Part shown: one piece after another, positions 41,616 to 50,066 of the stretch
Numbering within the stretch: position 1 is the first letter of the stretch
Layout of the letters: each line of letters begins with the position of its first letter
Assembly (NCBI GenBank): GCA_965140555.1
Contig: OZ223259.1
Coordinates: 1,488,001 to 1,552,000 of the forward strand
Reading direction: 5' to 3'
DNA length: 64,000 bases
Origin: UBA1351 sp965140555
Lineage (GTDB): Bacteria; Bacillota; Clostridia; Lachnospirales; Vallitaleaceae
Notes under the pieces: model-generated
The model's database searches: none
The model's input: the letters and a program-made list of their open reading frames with translations, nothing else
What the model was told of the DNA's origin: nothing
Position numbers and translations under genes: made by a program

Positions 41616-42279
41616 AACAAAGTGGATGTTTTCTTTACTTAATATATATGCTATATATTTTTTAGTTTATTCCTACATAGCTTAACCCTTGCTTATTTTT
41701 TTCATTAGCCAAGTCATATTTTCTCCTAAATTTCTCATATTTCTCATTCCTTCTTCATCAAGCGTAACATCACCTACATCTTTACCATAAACCATATTCC
41801 AATACGTCGAACCAACTACAAGAACTTCTTTATTTAATAAAAAGTGATTTAATGTATCAACTGCGGTCATTCCTCCGCCTCGACGTACAGCTACAACAGA
41901 AGCTCCAACTTTATGCTTTAACATACCCGGATTAGTTGCCACAATCACACCTGCACGTTCAAGAAAAGCTTTCATCTTAGATGATATATCCGCAGAATAT
42001 ACCGGAGACCCAAGGATGATTCCATCTGCATTAACCATCTTTATAAAACATTCATTGAAAAAATCACCTTTTATTACGCATTGTTTTTTCTCTGTGCAGC
42101 CAAAACAACCGATGCAACCTTTTATTGTTTTATCTGCTAACTCTATTAATTCTGTTTCAATTCCTTCATTTTCTAATTCCTTGAATACAGTTTTAATCAG
42201 TATCGATGTATTTCCATCTTTACGTGCACTACCATTAATTCCTATAACCTTCATATAAATCCTTCCATATAATCTTTAT
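41616..42279. repeat. direct repeat, copy B (flavoprotein gene and flanks)
   Basis: Almost identical to 38112-38775. Its left boundary coincides exactly with the right end of the IS256-like element. Confidence 0.85.
41682..42254 (-). CDS. iron-sulfur flavoprotein / FMN reductase family, copy 3 (190 aa)
   Basis: Identical to copy 2 except for Ile in place of Val in the AGVIVATN segment and a terminal Gly in place of Val. The FMN and CIGCFGC cluster motifs are intact, so the gene appears functional. Its upstream region resembles copy 1 further than copy 2 does, sharing AATCTTTATTTATATATTTT and, after a 119-bp MITE, a 26-bp CCTCAGATTCTAATAATTTT-type block near 42590. It lacks the MerR-type promoter of copy 1. 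Confidence 0.85.
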   Translation of the reverse strand: MKVIGINGSARKDGNTSILIKTVFKELENEGIETELIELADKTIKGCIGCFGCTEKKQCVIKGDFFNECFIKMVNADGIILGSPVYSADISSKMKAFLERAGVIVATNPGMLKHKVGASVVAVRRGGGMTAVDTLNHFLLNKEVLVVGSTYWNMVYGKDVGDVTLDEEGMRNMRNLGENMTWLMKKISKG

Positions 42280-42305
42280 TTATATATTTTTTTACTCTAT
42301 ATAAT

Positions 42306-42424
42306 GATTAGGTCGACAAAAGCATATAGTTGAACTTTCGCATACAATATAGTGTTACGAACGCTTCTACGTAATCTATATATTGTATGCGAATTTAGGA
42401 AAACTTGCTTTTGACGCCCTAATC
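42306..42424. mobile_element. 119-bp palindromic MITE
   Basis: The ends GATTAGGTCGACAAAAGC and GCTTTTGACGCCCTAATC are inverted repeats with two mismatches. A second inner pair (CGCATACAATATAG / CTATATATTGTATGCG) makes the element largely self-complementary. A 7-bp duplication, ATATAAT (42299-42305 and 42425-42431), flanks it. There is no coding capacity, so it would need a transposase in trans. It is inserted upstream of flavoprotein copy 3. Confidence 0.75.
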
Positions 42425-42431
42425 ATATAAT

Positions 42432-42806
42432 GAAATAACGAAAATCCACTTCCTATAAAAATAATTTGTTCTTGTCCTATATGAAAACTCTGTTCTCATA
42501 CATTTGTGAGTCGGATTAATTCATAAATTCCTGTCCTCACACAAATACTTGCTATGAAGAAAAATATTTCCTGAAACCTGTACTGTATTACCTCAGATTC
42601 TAATAATTTTTGATTCCGCGTCGTTATTGGGCTTCATTTTGACATTAATTTTTTAGGCAAATATACAAATTCAATATCTATAACCTAATATTATTAACTA
42701 TTTTCAACTAATAACTAATTTAGTCAGTTAATTGTCAGTATATATATACATTCTTTAATTATTTTTGTATAATTAGTTAAAATACTAAATAAAGGAGCTG
42801 AATTTC
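42432..42806. other. intergenic region before the lrp-like gene
   Basis: No gene seen. It holds a CCTCAGATTCTAATAATTTT block (42592-42611) also present upstream of flavoprotein copy 1 (19482-19501), and the presumed plus-strand promoter of lrp/lysE in AT-rich sequence at about 42720-42790. Confidence 0.45.
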
Positions 42807-43265
42807 ATGGATCTTATAGATCAAAACATTCTAGATCTACTGTCAAAAAACAGTCGTATGACTGCCACTGCCATTAGCAAAACTATAAATCTTTCAGTGC
42901 CCGCTGTCACAGAGCGCATTAAAAATCTAGAAGAAACAAATATTATTGAGCATTATACTTTAAAAACCAATTTAAATATTATGGGTTATAACCTACACAC
43001 TTTTATCTTTGTCTCTATTGATAACACTGAGCACACTAATATTTTCCGTGAAGAGATCATCAAATTTGATGAAGTCCTCGAATGTCATCACATAGCCGGA
43101 GAATATGATTACCTTTTAAAAGTAGTTGTAGAAGACACAAGTGCTTTGGAATCATTCATTAGTGATAAACTCAAACATATAAAAGGTGTCAGTAAGTCAA
43201 ATACCCTCTTTCGCCTATCTACATTAAAACATACACTAAATAGGAGGTCCAAGATAGATGATTAA
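42807..43265 (+). CDS. Lrp/AsnC-family regulator (152 aa)
   Basis: An N-terminal helix-turn-helix (DLIDQNILDLLSKNSRMTAT, then AISKTINLSVPAVTERIKNL) and a C-terminal RAM ligand-binding domain (ECHHIAGEYDYLLKVVVED). AAGGAG precedes the ATG. It overlaps a LysE-family exporter gene by 8 bp. By analogy with LysG/LysE- and Lrp/BrnFE-type pairs, it probably activates amino-acid export when an amino acid accumulates. Confidence 0.9.
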   Translation: MDLIDQNILDLLSKNSRMTATAISKTINLSVPAVTERIKNLEETNIIEHYTLKTNLNIMGYNLHTFIFVSIDNTEHTNIFREEIIKFDEVLECHHIAGEYDYLLKVVVEDTSALESFISDKLKHIKGVSKSNTLFRLSTLKHTLNRRSKIDD

Positions 43266-43917
43266 CGGATTCAAATTCGGTATGATGCTGCAGTTAGCCA
43301 TCGGTCCGATTTTTATACTTATTTTAAATACATCATTACAATCGAGCATTTTGACAGCCTTAATAGGTGTTATGATTGTAGGACTAGTAGATGCTTTCTA
43401 CATATTCTTGGCAATTTTAGGTTTGGGTGCATTATTAGAACGTTATGGCTCTCTTCAAAGAGTTCTCTCATTCTGCAGTTCACTAGTCATAATGTTATTT
43501 GGTATTAGCACATTACTCGCAGTTTTTGACATTGGCTTGCTACCGGTATTGAGCCTCGATTATTCAAATGCAAATAATATCTTCATAAAGGTACTATTAA
43601 TAACAATAAGCAATCCTTTAACTATACTTTTTTGGACGGGAGTGTTTACTACAAAAATTCAAAGAGAAGAACTATCTAAATCACAGTTATATTTATTCGG
43701 AAGTGGTGCAGTGCTTTCAACACTTGTTTTCTTAAGCTTAATTTCTATATCAGGAAAATTTATCTCCTCACTGCTAAATACATTTATATATAACAGCTTG
43801 AATGTTATAACTGCTATGTTTCTGATTATATATAGTATACATATTCTTATAAAATCTAAGCCTCTGAATAAATTATGTGATGAAAAAAAACTTCTTACAA
43901 CTGATAAAGATTCTTAA
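43258..43917 (+). CDS. LysE/RhtB-family amino acid exporter (219 aa)
   Basis: Six hydrophobic helices. The N-terminus GFKFGMMLQLAIGPIFILIL carries the LysE-family Gly-Pro signature, and the ISNPLTILFWTGVF segment is also typical. It is translationally coupled to the Lrp-type regulator. The exported amino acid cannot be deduced. The stem-loop at 43957-43993 follows it. Confidence 0.9.
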   Translation: MINGFKFGMMLQLAIGPIFILILNTSLQSSILTALIGVMIVGLVDAFYIFLAILGLGALLERYGSLQRVLSFCSSLVIMLFGISTLLAVFDIGLLPVLSLDYSNANNIFIKVLLITISNPLTILFWTGVFTTKIQREELSKSQLYLFGSGAVLSTLVFLSLISISGKFISSLLNTFIYNSLNVITAMFLIIYSIHILIKSKPLNKLCDEKKLLTTDKDS

Positions 43918-43956
43918 TTCAGAACTCCCAAATTACATCAATCTCTATCGATATAA

Positions 43957-43993
43957 AGACGTTAACTATATTCACCAATGATAGTCAACGTCT
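43957..43993. terminator. stem-loop between convergent genes
   Basis: AGACGTTAACTAT pairs with ATAGTCAACGTCT (13-bp arms, one mismatch). There is no clear U tract in either direction. A separate 16-bp palindrome CTCCACATGTGTGGAG lies at about 44057-44072. Confidence 0.45.
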
Positions 43994-44114
43994 GCAATAT
44001 TTCAACTATTAATGCCGTTTACAATTCTACCTTTATCATGTATCCTGCTCACAACCGTCTCCACATGTGTGGAGTAATGAATGTAGACAAATGAAGCGGC
44101 AATATCCTTAAATA

Positions 44115-44705
44115 CTATTCTTTTCTTTTCCATATATTCATGTACAAATCTACAAGTTCAAATTTCACAATACCTGTTTCATCAAGAGAAACATCTTCAT
44201 CTTCATATGCATTGGAGGGGAATACATAAAATGCAACATTGGTTCCATAGCCTCCTATTCCATAGAGTGGACATTCATATTGTTTACCTTTATATGTCGA
44301 ATATAGTTTTGATACTAATACCGAAGTCGATGTATCTAAACTAACATGTCTGCTTTCAACTGGAGAAACTAGAGTAGCTCCTTTAATTGTACAGGGACCT
44401 GTGGCGTCAAAACTTATATAATATCCCCCGCCTGAATTATCGTGTTTGCCAACTTCCTTTATAACAATTTTGTTTTCACCATCATTATAGATTTCAGTAC
44501 CCTTGTTGGATTCTAAATTAGCTAAATTTATTTCAAACTTAATGCTTTCTTTTAACACTTTACTCTCTTCATTAGAATAACGCTCAGTATTATGAAATAC
44601 AGCCCCCATTCCATTCATCCATAAATCTACATATCCAGTCTTAAATAAATATATGATGGCTATTACTATGACAATACTTCCAATAATAAATACTCTTCTT
44701 CTCAT
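44115..44705 (-). CDS. hypothetical anchored extracellular protein (196 aa)
   Basis: One N-terminal hydrophobic segment after a basic start (MRRRVFIIGSIVIVIAIIYL) suggests a membrane-anchored or secreted protein. The rest is soluble and beta-rich in appearance, with no family I recognise. The ribosome-site region consists of three GGTAAG repeats before the ATG. It stands alone between the lysE gene and the recombinase fragment. Confidence 0.6.
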   Translation of the reverse strand: MRRRVFIIGSIVIVIAIIYLFKTGYVDLWMNGMGAVFHNTERYSNEESKVLKESIKFEINLANLESNKGTEIYNDGENKIVIKEVGKHDNSGGGYYISFDATGPCTIKGATLVSPVESRHVSLDTSTSVLVSKLYSTYKGKQYECPLYGIGGYGTNVAFYVFPSNAYEDEDVSLDETGIVKFELVDLYMNIWKRKE

Positions 44706-44946
44706 CTGCTTACCTACTTACCTGCTTACCTCTTCTTCAATTCAGTATATTATATCTCTATACTTATAGTATATATTAAAACATCAATTCGTCAAACGTC
44801 ATCCCCTCACTAAAAGGTAGGCTAAATAAGCCCAGCAACTATTGTCAAAATTCTACTCTACTAAAGAAATATTTAATAATTTAAATGTTAGATATGCACT
44901 CCCTATACTATATATCTCTCTTTGCCTACTATAAGCATATAAACCA

Positions 44947-45324
44947 TTGTTCCGCTTCTCTATCCCCACCGCAAGCGGTGGGGGGGACGGAAAGTATGGT
45001 AAACATATTTGCACTTCTCATTCTATCAAAGAGGAGAAACTTATTCAGCTAATTTTAGGTGATATAAAATCATTTTGCAGAAAGCTTGAGGCTGAAAAAC
45101 AGAAGCTTATTGCACGTAGCAGCCGATTTATTGACATGTTAGCAGATAATGCTATAACCGAGTCAGAATACAATGTAAAAATGCATGAGACTCGTTCTAA
45201 CATAGAATCCATAGAAATCGGAATTAATCAGCTCACTCTCTTGGTGGATAAAATCGAAGTAACTGAAAAAGGCGAACCTGTAATCTGCTACAAGTTCGCC
45301 CCCGCCTTTGACGCGGTTATTTAA
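44947..45324 (+). pseudogene. C-terminal fragment of a large serine recombinase
   Basis: The piece GKYGKHICTSHSIKEEKLIQ followed by a coiled-coil-like KLEAEKQKLIARSSRFIDML and a final beta segment matches the zinc-ribbon, coiled-coil and C-terminal regions of large serine recombinases from integrative elements. The catalytic N-terminal domain is absent. It begins right after a GC-rich hairpin (44964-44983), which reads as unrelated sequence. It is a relic of an integrated element. Confidence 0.65.
44964..44983. repeat. GC-rich hairpin at the recombinase fragment junction
   Basis: CCCCACCGC-AA-GCGGTGGGG followed by more G residues, strikingly GC-rich in an AT-rich setting. It lies at the point where recombinase homology begins. 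Confidence 0.6.
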
Positions 45325-45560
45325 ATTTTTTTAACAACAAACATGTCTCCACATGGTAAGAATAAGGTATAGGAATACGTTTAATTAACATTGTATCCGT
45401 AATAAGAACACTTATAACTATTCAAAACTTGAAATTTCATTTCTAGATACCATAAACCAGAACCATATCTTCATGAGTAAGTGCATTAAACCACTCCATT
45501 GAAACATCAAGTCTCCTTTTCACTTTCTTCGATTAATTTGTCAAAGATACAAATTATTTA

Positions 45561-46826
45561 CTAGTCAGTAATTTGAGTAAATAACTTACCCCATAGTTTT
45601 TTCACTGTAAATCCCCCCATAAAAATAAAACATAAAAACACTCCAACACCTATTGGTATATAAAACGGATTCACCTTATTTAAAAGTACTCCAGATATTA
45701 TATATGATATCGGATTCACTATTTTAATCATAGGAACTAATATACCAAGTACTCTTCCAAGATATTGCTCTTCAATTGTGGTTTGTATATGAGTCATGAT
45801 TGGTATATCGATTAATGATAATATACAGCCCAAGACACCCATTAATATCGAGTAATAGATAACAATACTTAATTTGCTGTTAACGATAAAACTTAATATG
45901 CCAGGTAATCCTATAAAAACAATAATCATAGTAGCTATTAAAGCTAAAGGTATAAGTAGTTTGTCCCATTTAACTTTTTTAGTAATTTGATCAACAAGAA
46001 GTGCTCCTATAATCATGCCTACAGGCATCATTCCATTCACTATTCCAATTCCTTCTGGCCTAATTGCTAAAGAATTATTTAAAATATAAGGTAATGGCAC
46101 AAGAATACCTAAGCTTAAGCCAATATTTAATATAACAAAAAGAACATAATATTTCATGATTTGCTTTTGATATATAACATAGATAAATCCTTCTTTTAGT
46201 TCTTTTAATATATTATTAGCTACAATTTTTTCCTTAAACTCACTTTTTAAGTTAAGCTTAAAATCAATAAAGCACTCACTAATACCAGATAAGAGAAAGG
46301 ATATTCCATTGATCAGTACAAACAATTTAATATCAACATAACTATACACAAGACCACCAAACATTGGACCAATAATTCTTGTTCCTGCTGTAATAATCTG
46401 ACTAATACTATTTAGCCTTTGAAGCTTTTCACTTCTGACTAGGTGAGGTTTAGCTGAATCAATTGCAACAGCAAAAAAAGAGTTAAATATATTGGTCATT
46501 AATGTTACGATATAGATTGCAGATAGATTTAATGACTTTAATTGTAAATAATAAAACAACAAAAAATACAAAAGTCCACACATAATATCTGCAAGTACTA
46601 CAATTATTTTCTTATCTATCTTATCTGCAATTACACCTGCAAAAGGATGAATCAAAATGGTTGGTAAAAACCCAATAACTAATGTAGTTGCGAACTTAAG
46701 ACCTGAACCTGTTAAGTCAAGAACATATAAACCTATAGCAAATGTATATATAACAGTTCCAAATTGGGACATACTACTACCTATCATGAATAGTATTATA
46801 TTTGTTTTTTCCTTTGTATGGTACAT
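45561..46826 (-). CDS. MFS efflux transporter (421 aa)
   Basis: Twelve membrane helices and the loop motif GVIADKIDKKIIVVLAD between helices 2 and 3, which is typical of MefA-like drug/macrolide MFS pumps. I chose the ATG at 46826 because AAAGGAGGG lies six bases upstream. A MerR-type promoter sits directly upstream and the neighbouring gene encodes a MerR-methyltransferase fusion, so drug-inducible expression is likely. The substrate is unknown. Confidence 0.9.
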   Translation of the reverse strand: MYHTKEKTNIILFMIGSSMSQFGTVIYTFAIGLYVLDLTGSGLKFATTLVIGFLPTILIHPFAGVIADKIDKKIIVVLADIMCGLLYFLLFYYLQLKSLNLSAIYIVTLMTNIFNSFFAVAIDSAKPHLVRSEKLQRLNSISQIITAGTRIIGPMFGGLVYSYVDIKLFVLINGISFLLSGISECFIDFKLNLKSEFKEKIVANNILKELKEGFIYVIYQKQIMKYYVLFVILNIGLSLGILVPLPYILNNSLAIRPEGIGIVNGMMPVGMIIGALLVDQITKKVKWDKLLIPLALIATMIIVFIGLPGILSFIVNSKLSIVIYYSILMGVLGCILSLIDIPIMTHIQTTIEEQYLGRVLGILVPMIKIVNPISYIISGVLLNKVNPFYIPIGVGVFLCFIFMGGFTVKKLWGKLFTQITD

Positions 46827-46856
46827 ATAACCCTCCTTTAAATCTTTCATCACTAA

Positions 46857-46887
46857 AGTATAAGGGATAAGGTTAACACCACAGCAA
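46857..46887 (-). promoter_or_regulatory. MerR-type promoter of the MFS gene
   Basis: On the minus strand, TTGCTG (46882-46887) and TATACT (46857-46862) are separated by 19 bp, the spacing that MerR regulators correct by DNA distortion. The spacer includes GGTGTTAACC and repeated CCTTAT. Confidence 0.65.
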
Positions 46888-46922
46888 TAGGGAATTTCAA
46901 TATTTTCATCACTAAATCGAGA

Positions 46923-46948
46923 AAAAGGTAGGGTTAACCCTACCTTTT
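46923..46948 (-). terminator. perfect palindromic terminator after the MerR fusion gene
   Basis: AAAAGGTAGGG-TTAA-CCCTACCTTTT plus one further T. The fusion gene's TAG stop codon lies in the first arm. It separates the fusion gene from the MFS gene, which has its own promoter. Confidence 0.75.
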
Positions 46949-48208
46949 CTGTGCTACAATATATTTTGCATATACTTTGTCTTCATCGTCAAAAAAGTCT
47001 TCATATTTACCACCAGTAGGTAATATTTCCGAATCAAAACTATTTTCAATATGAAAACCTATTTTCTCTAAACTTCTTATAATATAATTTGCCTTAAATT
47101 TACTCTGGTTAATAGGATCAACCTCTTTATGACTTAGTCCAAATTTTTGAAACAAAAAATAAAATCCATAAATCCAGACATTTGGTTTATATAAAGCTTG
47201 TATATCTTCTAGTAAAAAGGATTGAATTTTCTTTTTGCCAAAATTAAGATTGTAATTAGATACACCTGTCATATCTACAATTGTGTCAACAATCCCCTGT
47301 CTAAGTGGTATATGCATAAAGTCACAACTTATATATATAATATTTTTATTATTGCTCTGAGCTTCTATGATTTCCTTAAGGTACATGTTCATCTGATGAT
47401 TATGATCAATACATATGTATGTGCTATCTTCTGGTAATTCCTCATATATATGCCTTAAAAATAATCCACTTCCAGATCCAATTTCAAGAATATTTTTATC
47501 ACTTAACACTTTAAAATCAATATGATCCTTTAACCATTTCATACCATAAAAAGCAGTTTCAAAATAACTGGCTGGTGTATGTTTAACATAATCACTGAAT
47601 AAATTTGTTATTTCATTATCACTGTTTTGCTCATTAAAATCATAAGATGGCATTAGATAGTCTTTAGTTTTTATAATACCATCATCAATAATCATAGATT
47701 CAGAACAACTTGTACACACAAGCTCACCATTTATAACAGCATTATTTACAACTTCTGAACAATTTAGGCTTAGTTCACCTTGACACTTTGGACAAACAAA
47801 TAATGACATAGATTTTAAGGCTATCCCGGTTTTCTGATATTTTGATATTGGTTTGCTCTCCCTAGCTTCCAACTTCTGTTTAAGTTTATTATCCATTTTT
47901 TGATATTTTTCAAGTTCTAATTGGATCTCTTTATACTTAAATTCTATCATTTTATAAATAAATACATCTTGTTCCATTTCCTTCATCATACTTGCTCTTT
48001 TATAAAACATAAATAATCTAATTTCTTCAATAGTGAAACCAAATTCTTTCATCTCAATGGATAAAACCATATCTTTTTGACAGTTCTCATCAAACCGATA
48101 CTGCCCTCCTACTTTTAAAGGAATCACTAATCCTTTATCCATATAATGTCTAATAGTATCGATAGATACATTATGTAGTTTTGCAAATTCTCCTATACGA
48201 ATATTCAT
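46940..48208 (-). CDS. MerR regulator / zinc ribbon / SAM methyltransferase fusion (422 aa)
   Basis: Residues 1-120: MerR winged helix (RIGEFAKLHNVSIDTIRHYM, KEFGFTIEEIRLFMF) and a dimerisation helix. Residues about 145-190: a four-Cys zinc ribbon (CPKCQGEL and CTSCSES). Residues about 225-420: a class I methyltransferase with motif I ILEIGSGSGLFLRH. The layout resembles RlmA-type rRNA methyltransferases (Cys4 ribbon plus Rossmann domain) joined to a drug-sensing regulator. It is adjacent to an MFS pump with a MerR-type promoter. I chose the ATG at 48208; an in-frame GTG is three codons earlier. Confidence 0.85.
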   Translation of the reverse strand: MNIRIGEFAKLHNVSIDTIRHYMDKGLVIPLKVGGQYRFDENCQKDMVLSIEMKEFGFTIEEIRLFMFYKRASMMKEMEQDVFIYKMIEFKYKEIQLELEKYQKMDNKLKQKLEARESKPISKYQKTGIALKSMSLFVCPKCQGELSLNCSEVVNNAVINGELVCTSCSESMIIDDGIIKTKDYLMPSYDFNEQNSDNEITNLFSDYVKHTPASYFETAFYGMKWLKDHIDFKVLSDKNILEIGSGSGLFLRHIYEELPEDSTYICIDHNHQMNMYLKEIIEAQSNNKNIIYISCDFMHIPLRQGIVDTIVDMTGVSNYNLNFGKKKIQSFLLEDIQALYKPNVWIYGFYFLFQKFGLSHKEVDPINQSKFKANYIIRSLEKIGFHIENSFDSEILPTGGKYEDFFDDEDKVYAKYIVAQKR

Positions 48209-48502
48209 GTTTTCCACCCAATTGAATCTTCACTATTCTTTCCTATAAATATTAATAACTCTGCAGCACTACTTCTTATACGGCGCTTTTCATCCACACT
48301 CTCACCTCTTCAGCATTTTTTATGTATATTATATCATATATAGCTAATGTAAATAAGGGAGCCATATCGTCTTGATGACAATATAACTCCCTATATTAAA
48401 TACTTAACCTTACATCTATATACTTCATTAAAGCTTTTTCTAAATAACCATCATGGTTTCTGTCAAAAGAGTAATAATTATGGTAAAGTTTGAACCCTAA
48501 AA

Positions 48503-49882
48503 TTATGATGGGTTCACATGTTTCAATAGAACGATACTTTCGCAATGCGGTGTCATCGGGAACATATCCACCAACGTCACCTTATTCACTTCATACCCGG
48601 CCTCTTGCAAGACCACCAGATCTCTTGCCAAAGAGGTCGGTTTACAGCTCACATAAACCAATTGATCCACACCAAAGTCAATAATCTTCGGCAGCGCCTT
48701 CGGATGAATACCGTCACGTGGCGGATCCAGTACAACAATATCCGGCTTATCTGTCAATTCATCAATCACCTGAAGCACATCGCCGGCGATAAAATCGCAT
48801 TGATTCAAGCCGTTTAGCGCTGCATTTTCCTTAGCCGCTTCCACGGCCTCTTCTACAATCTCAACACCTACAACCTTCTTCGCTACAGGAGCCAAGAGCT
48901 GAGTGATCGTTCCTGTACCGGAATACAAGTCAAACACAACCTTATCCTTTGTCTCACCCACATATTGGCGCACCACTTCGTAAAGACGTTCTGCCCCTTT
49001 TGAATTAGTCTGGAAGAAACTATACGGAGAAATTTTGAAAGAAAGCCCTAGAAGGGTTTCATTGATATGATCCCGACCGTGAAGGATATGAACCGCATCC
49101 GGTTTTACAGCATCTGATAGTGTATCACTTAGGGTATGAACCACAGAGACAATCTTATGTTCAAAACCGTCTTTTTCTTGAAGGGCTATCATCCCTTCTA
49201 ACCATGGATTAAGATCCGGTGTCATCTGGGTTGACGTTACCAAATTCACCATAATCTCACCGGTATGAACACCACGGCGAAGGATCATGTAGCGCAGATA
49301 ACCTTCATGACGTCGTTTATGATAAAAGGGAATCTCTTCTTTACGAAAGTAATCCAAGGTATAGGCCACGATCGCATTAAAATCGTCATGGACGATATAG
49401 CAGTCCAATGCATCCACAATATCATAGGTACTGCCACGTTTGTGCATTCCTAGCTCTAAAGGACCGTCTTTGTAGCTGTCTCCGAAGGAGTATTCCATCT
49501 TATTACGGTAACGGAAGGTGTCCGGGCTATGTACAATGCCTTCATAGCGCTCCCCAAGAGAGCCTGTTACTTCTTCTAACATGCCTAAAACCTGCTTTTC
49601 CTTCAAGGCTAACTGCTCCTCATACGGCAAGCTTTGATAGAGACAGCCACCACAAGTTCCGAATACCGGACAAGGTGCTTCGACTTCTAGAGGCGATGGT
49701 TCAACCACTTCCAACAACCGCCCCAAATACTTGCCGCGTCTCTTCTTTGTTACTGCACCACGAACCCTTTGACCCGGTATCAAATTTTTGATGACGACGC
49801 GTTCCTCTTCAACCTGAACAATGGCCTTATTAGGAAATTGTACATCCACCACTTGTCCGATAAATTCTTCTTTCTTTTTCAT
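48503..49882 (-). CDS. rlmD: 23S rRNA (uracil-5-)-methyltransferase, RlmD/RumA family (459 aa)
   Basis: An N-terminal TRAM domain (about 1-60), an iron-sulfur cysteine set around PCPVFGTCGGCLYQ, SAM motif I FDLYSGTGTITQLL, the motif VLDPPRDGIHPKAL and the catalytic region VYVSCKPTSLARDL. The last has Lys where SCNP is usual. It methylates uridine (U1939-type) of 23S rRNA; clostridial paralogues can act on other uridines. GGAGG precedes the ATG. This begins the core part of the window. Confidence 0.9.
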   Translation of the reverse strand: MKKKEEFIGQVVDVQFPNKAIVQVEEERVVIKNLIPGQRVRGAVTKKRRGKYLGRLLEVVEPSPLEVEAPCPVFGTCGGCLYQSLPYEEQLALKEKQVLGMLEEVTGSLGERYEGIVHSPDTFRYRNKMEYSFGDSYKDGPLELGMHKRGSTYDIVDALDCYIVHDDFNAIVAYTLDYFRKEEIPFYHKRRHEGYLRYMILRRGVHTGEIMVNLVTSTQMTPDLNPWLEGMIALQEKDGFEHKIVSVVHTLSDTLSDAVKPDAVHILHGRDHINETLLGLSFKISPYSFFQTNSKGAERLYEVVRQYVGETKDKVVFDLYSGTGTITQLLAPVAKKVVGVEIVEEAVEAAKENAALNGLNQCDFIAGDVLQVIDELTDKPDIVVLDPPRDGIHPKALPKIIDFGVDQLVYVSCKPTSLARDLVVLQEAGYEVNKVTLVDMFPMTPHCESIVLLKHVNPS

Positions 49883-50011
49883 GTTGCCTCCTTCAATACC
49901 TTATTATAACCTTGGTATACTTTTCCTTAATTCTTTCCTTGAATGATAACACAATCAATGCTACCACTGTATCAATCCACTAACTTCTATTGACATTTAT
50001 GCGAAAAGAAA

Positions 50012-50032
50012 GGACTACCCTAAGAGTAGTCC
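50012..50032 (-). terminator. terminator of the acidic membrane protein gene
   Basis: The arms GGACTAC and GTAGTCC with a 7-nt loop are followed by TTTCTTTT on the minus strand. Confidence 0.7.
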
Positions 50033-50066
50033 CACTTATAAGCTACTTCTGCATGTAAAGGATTGC

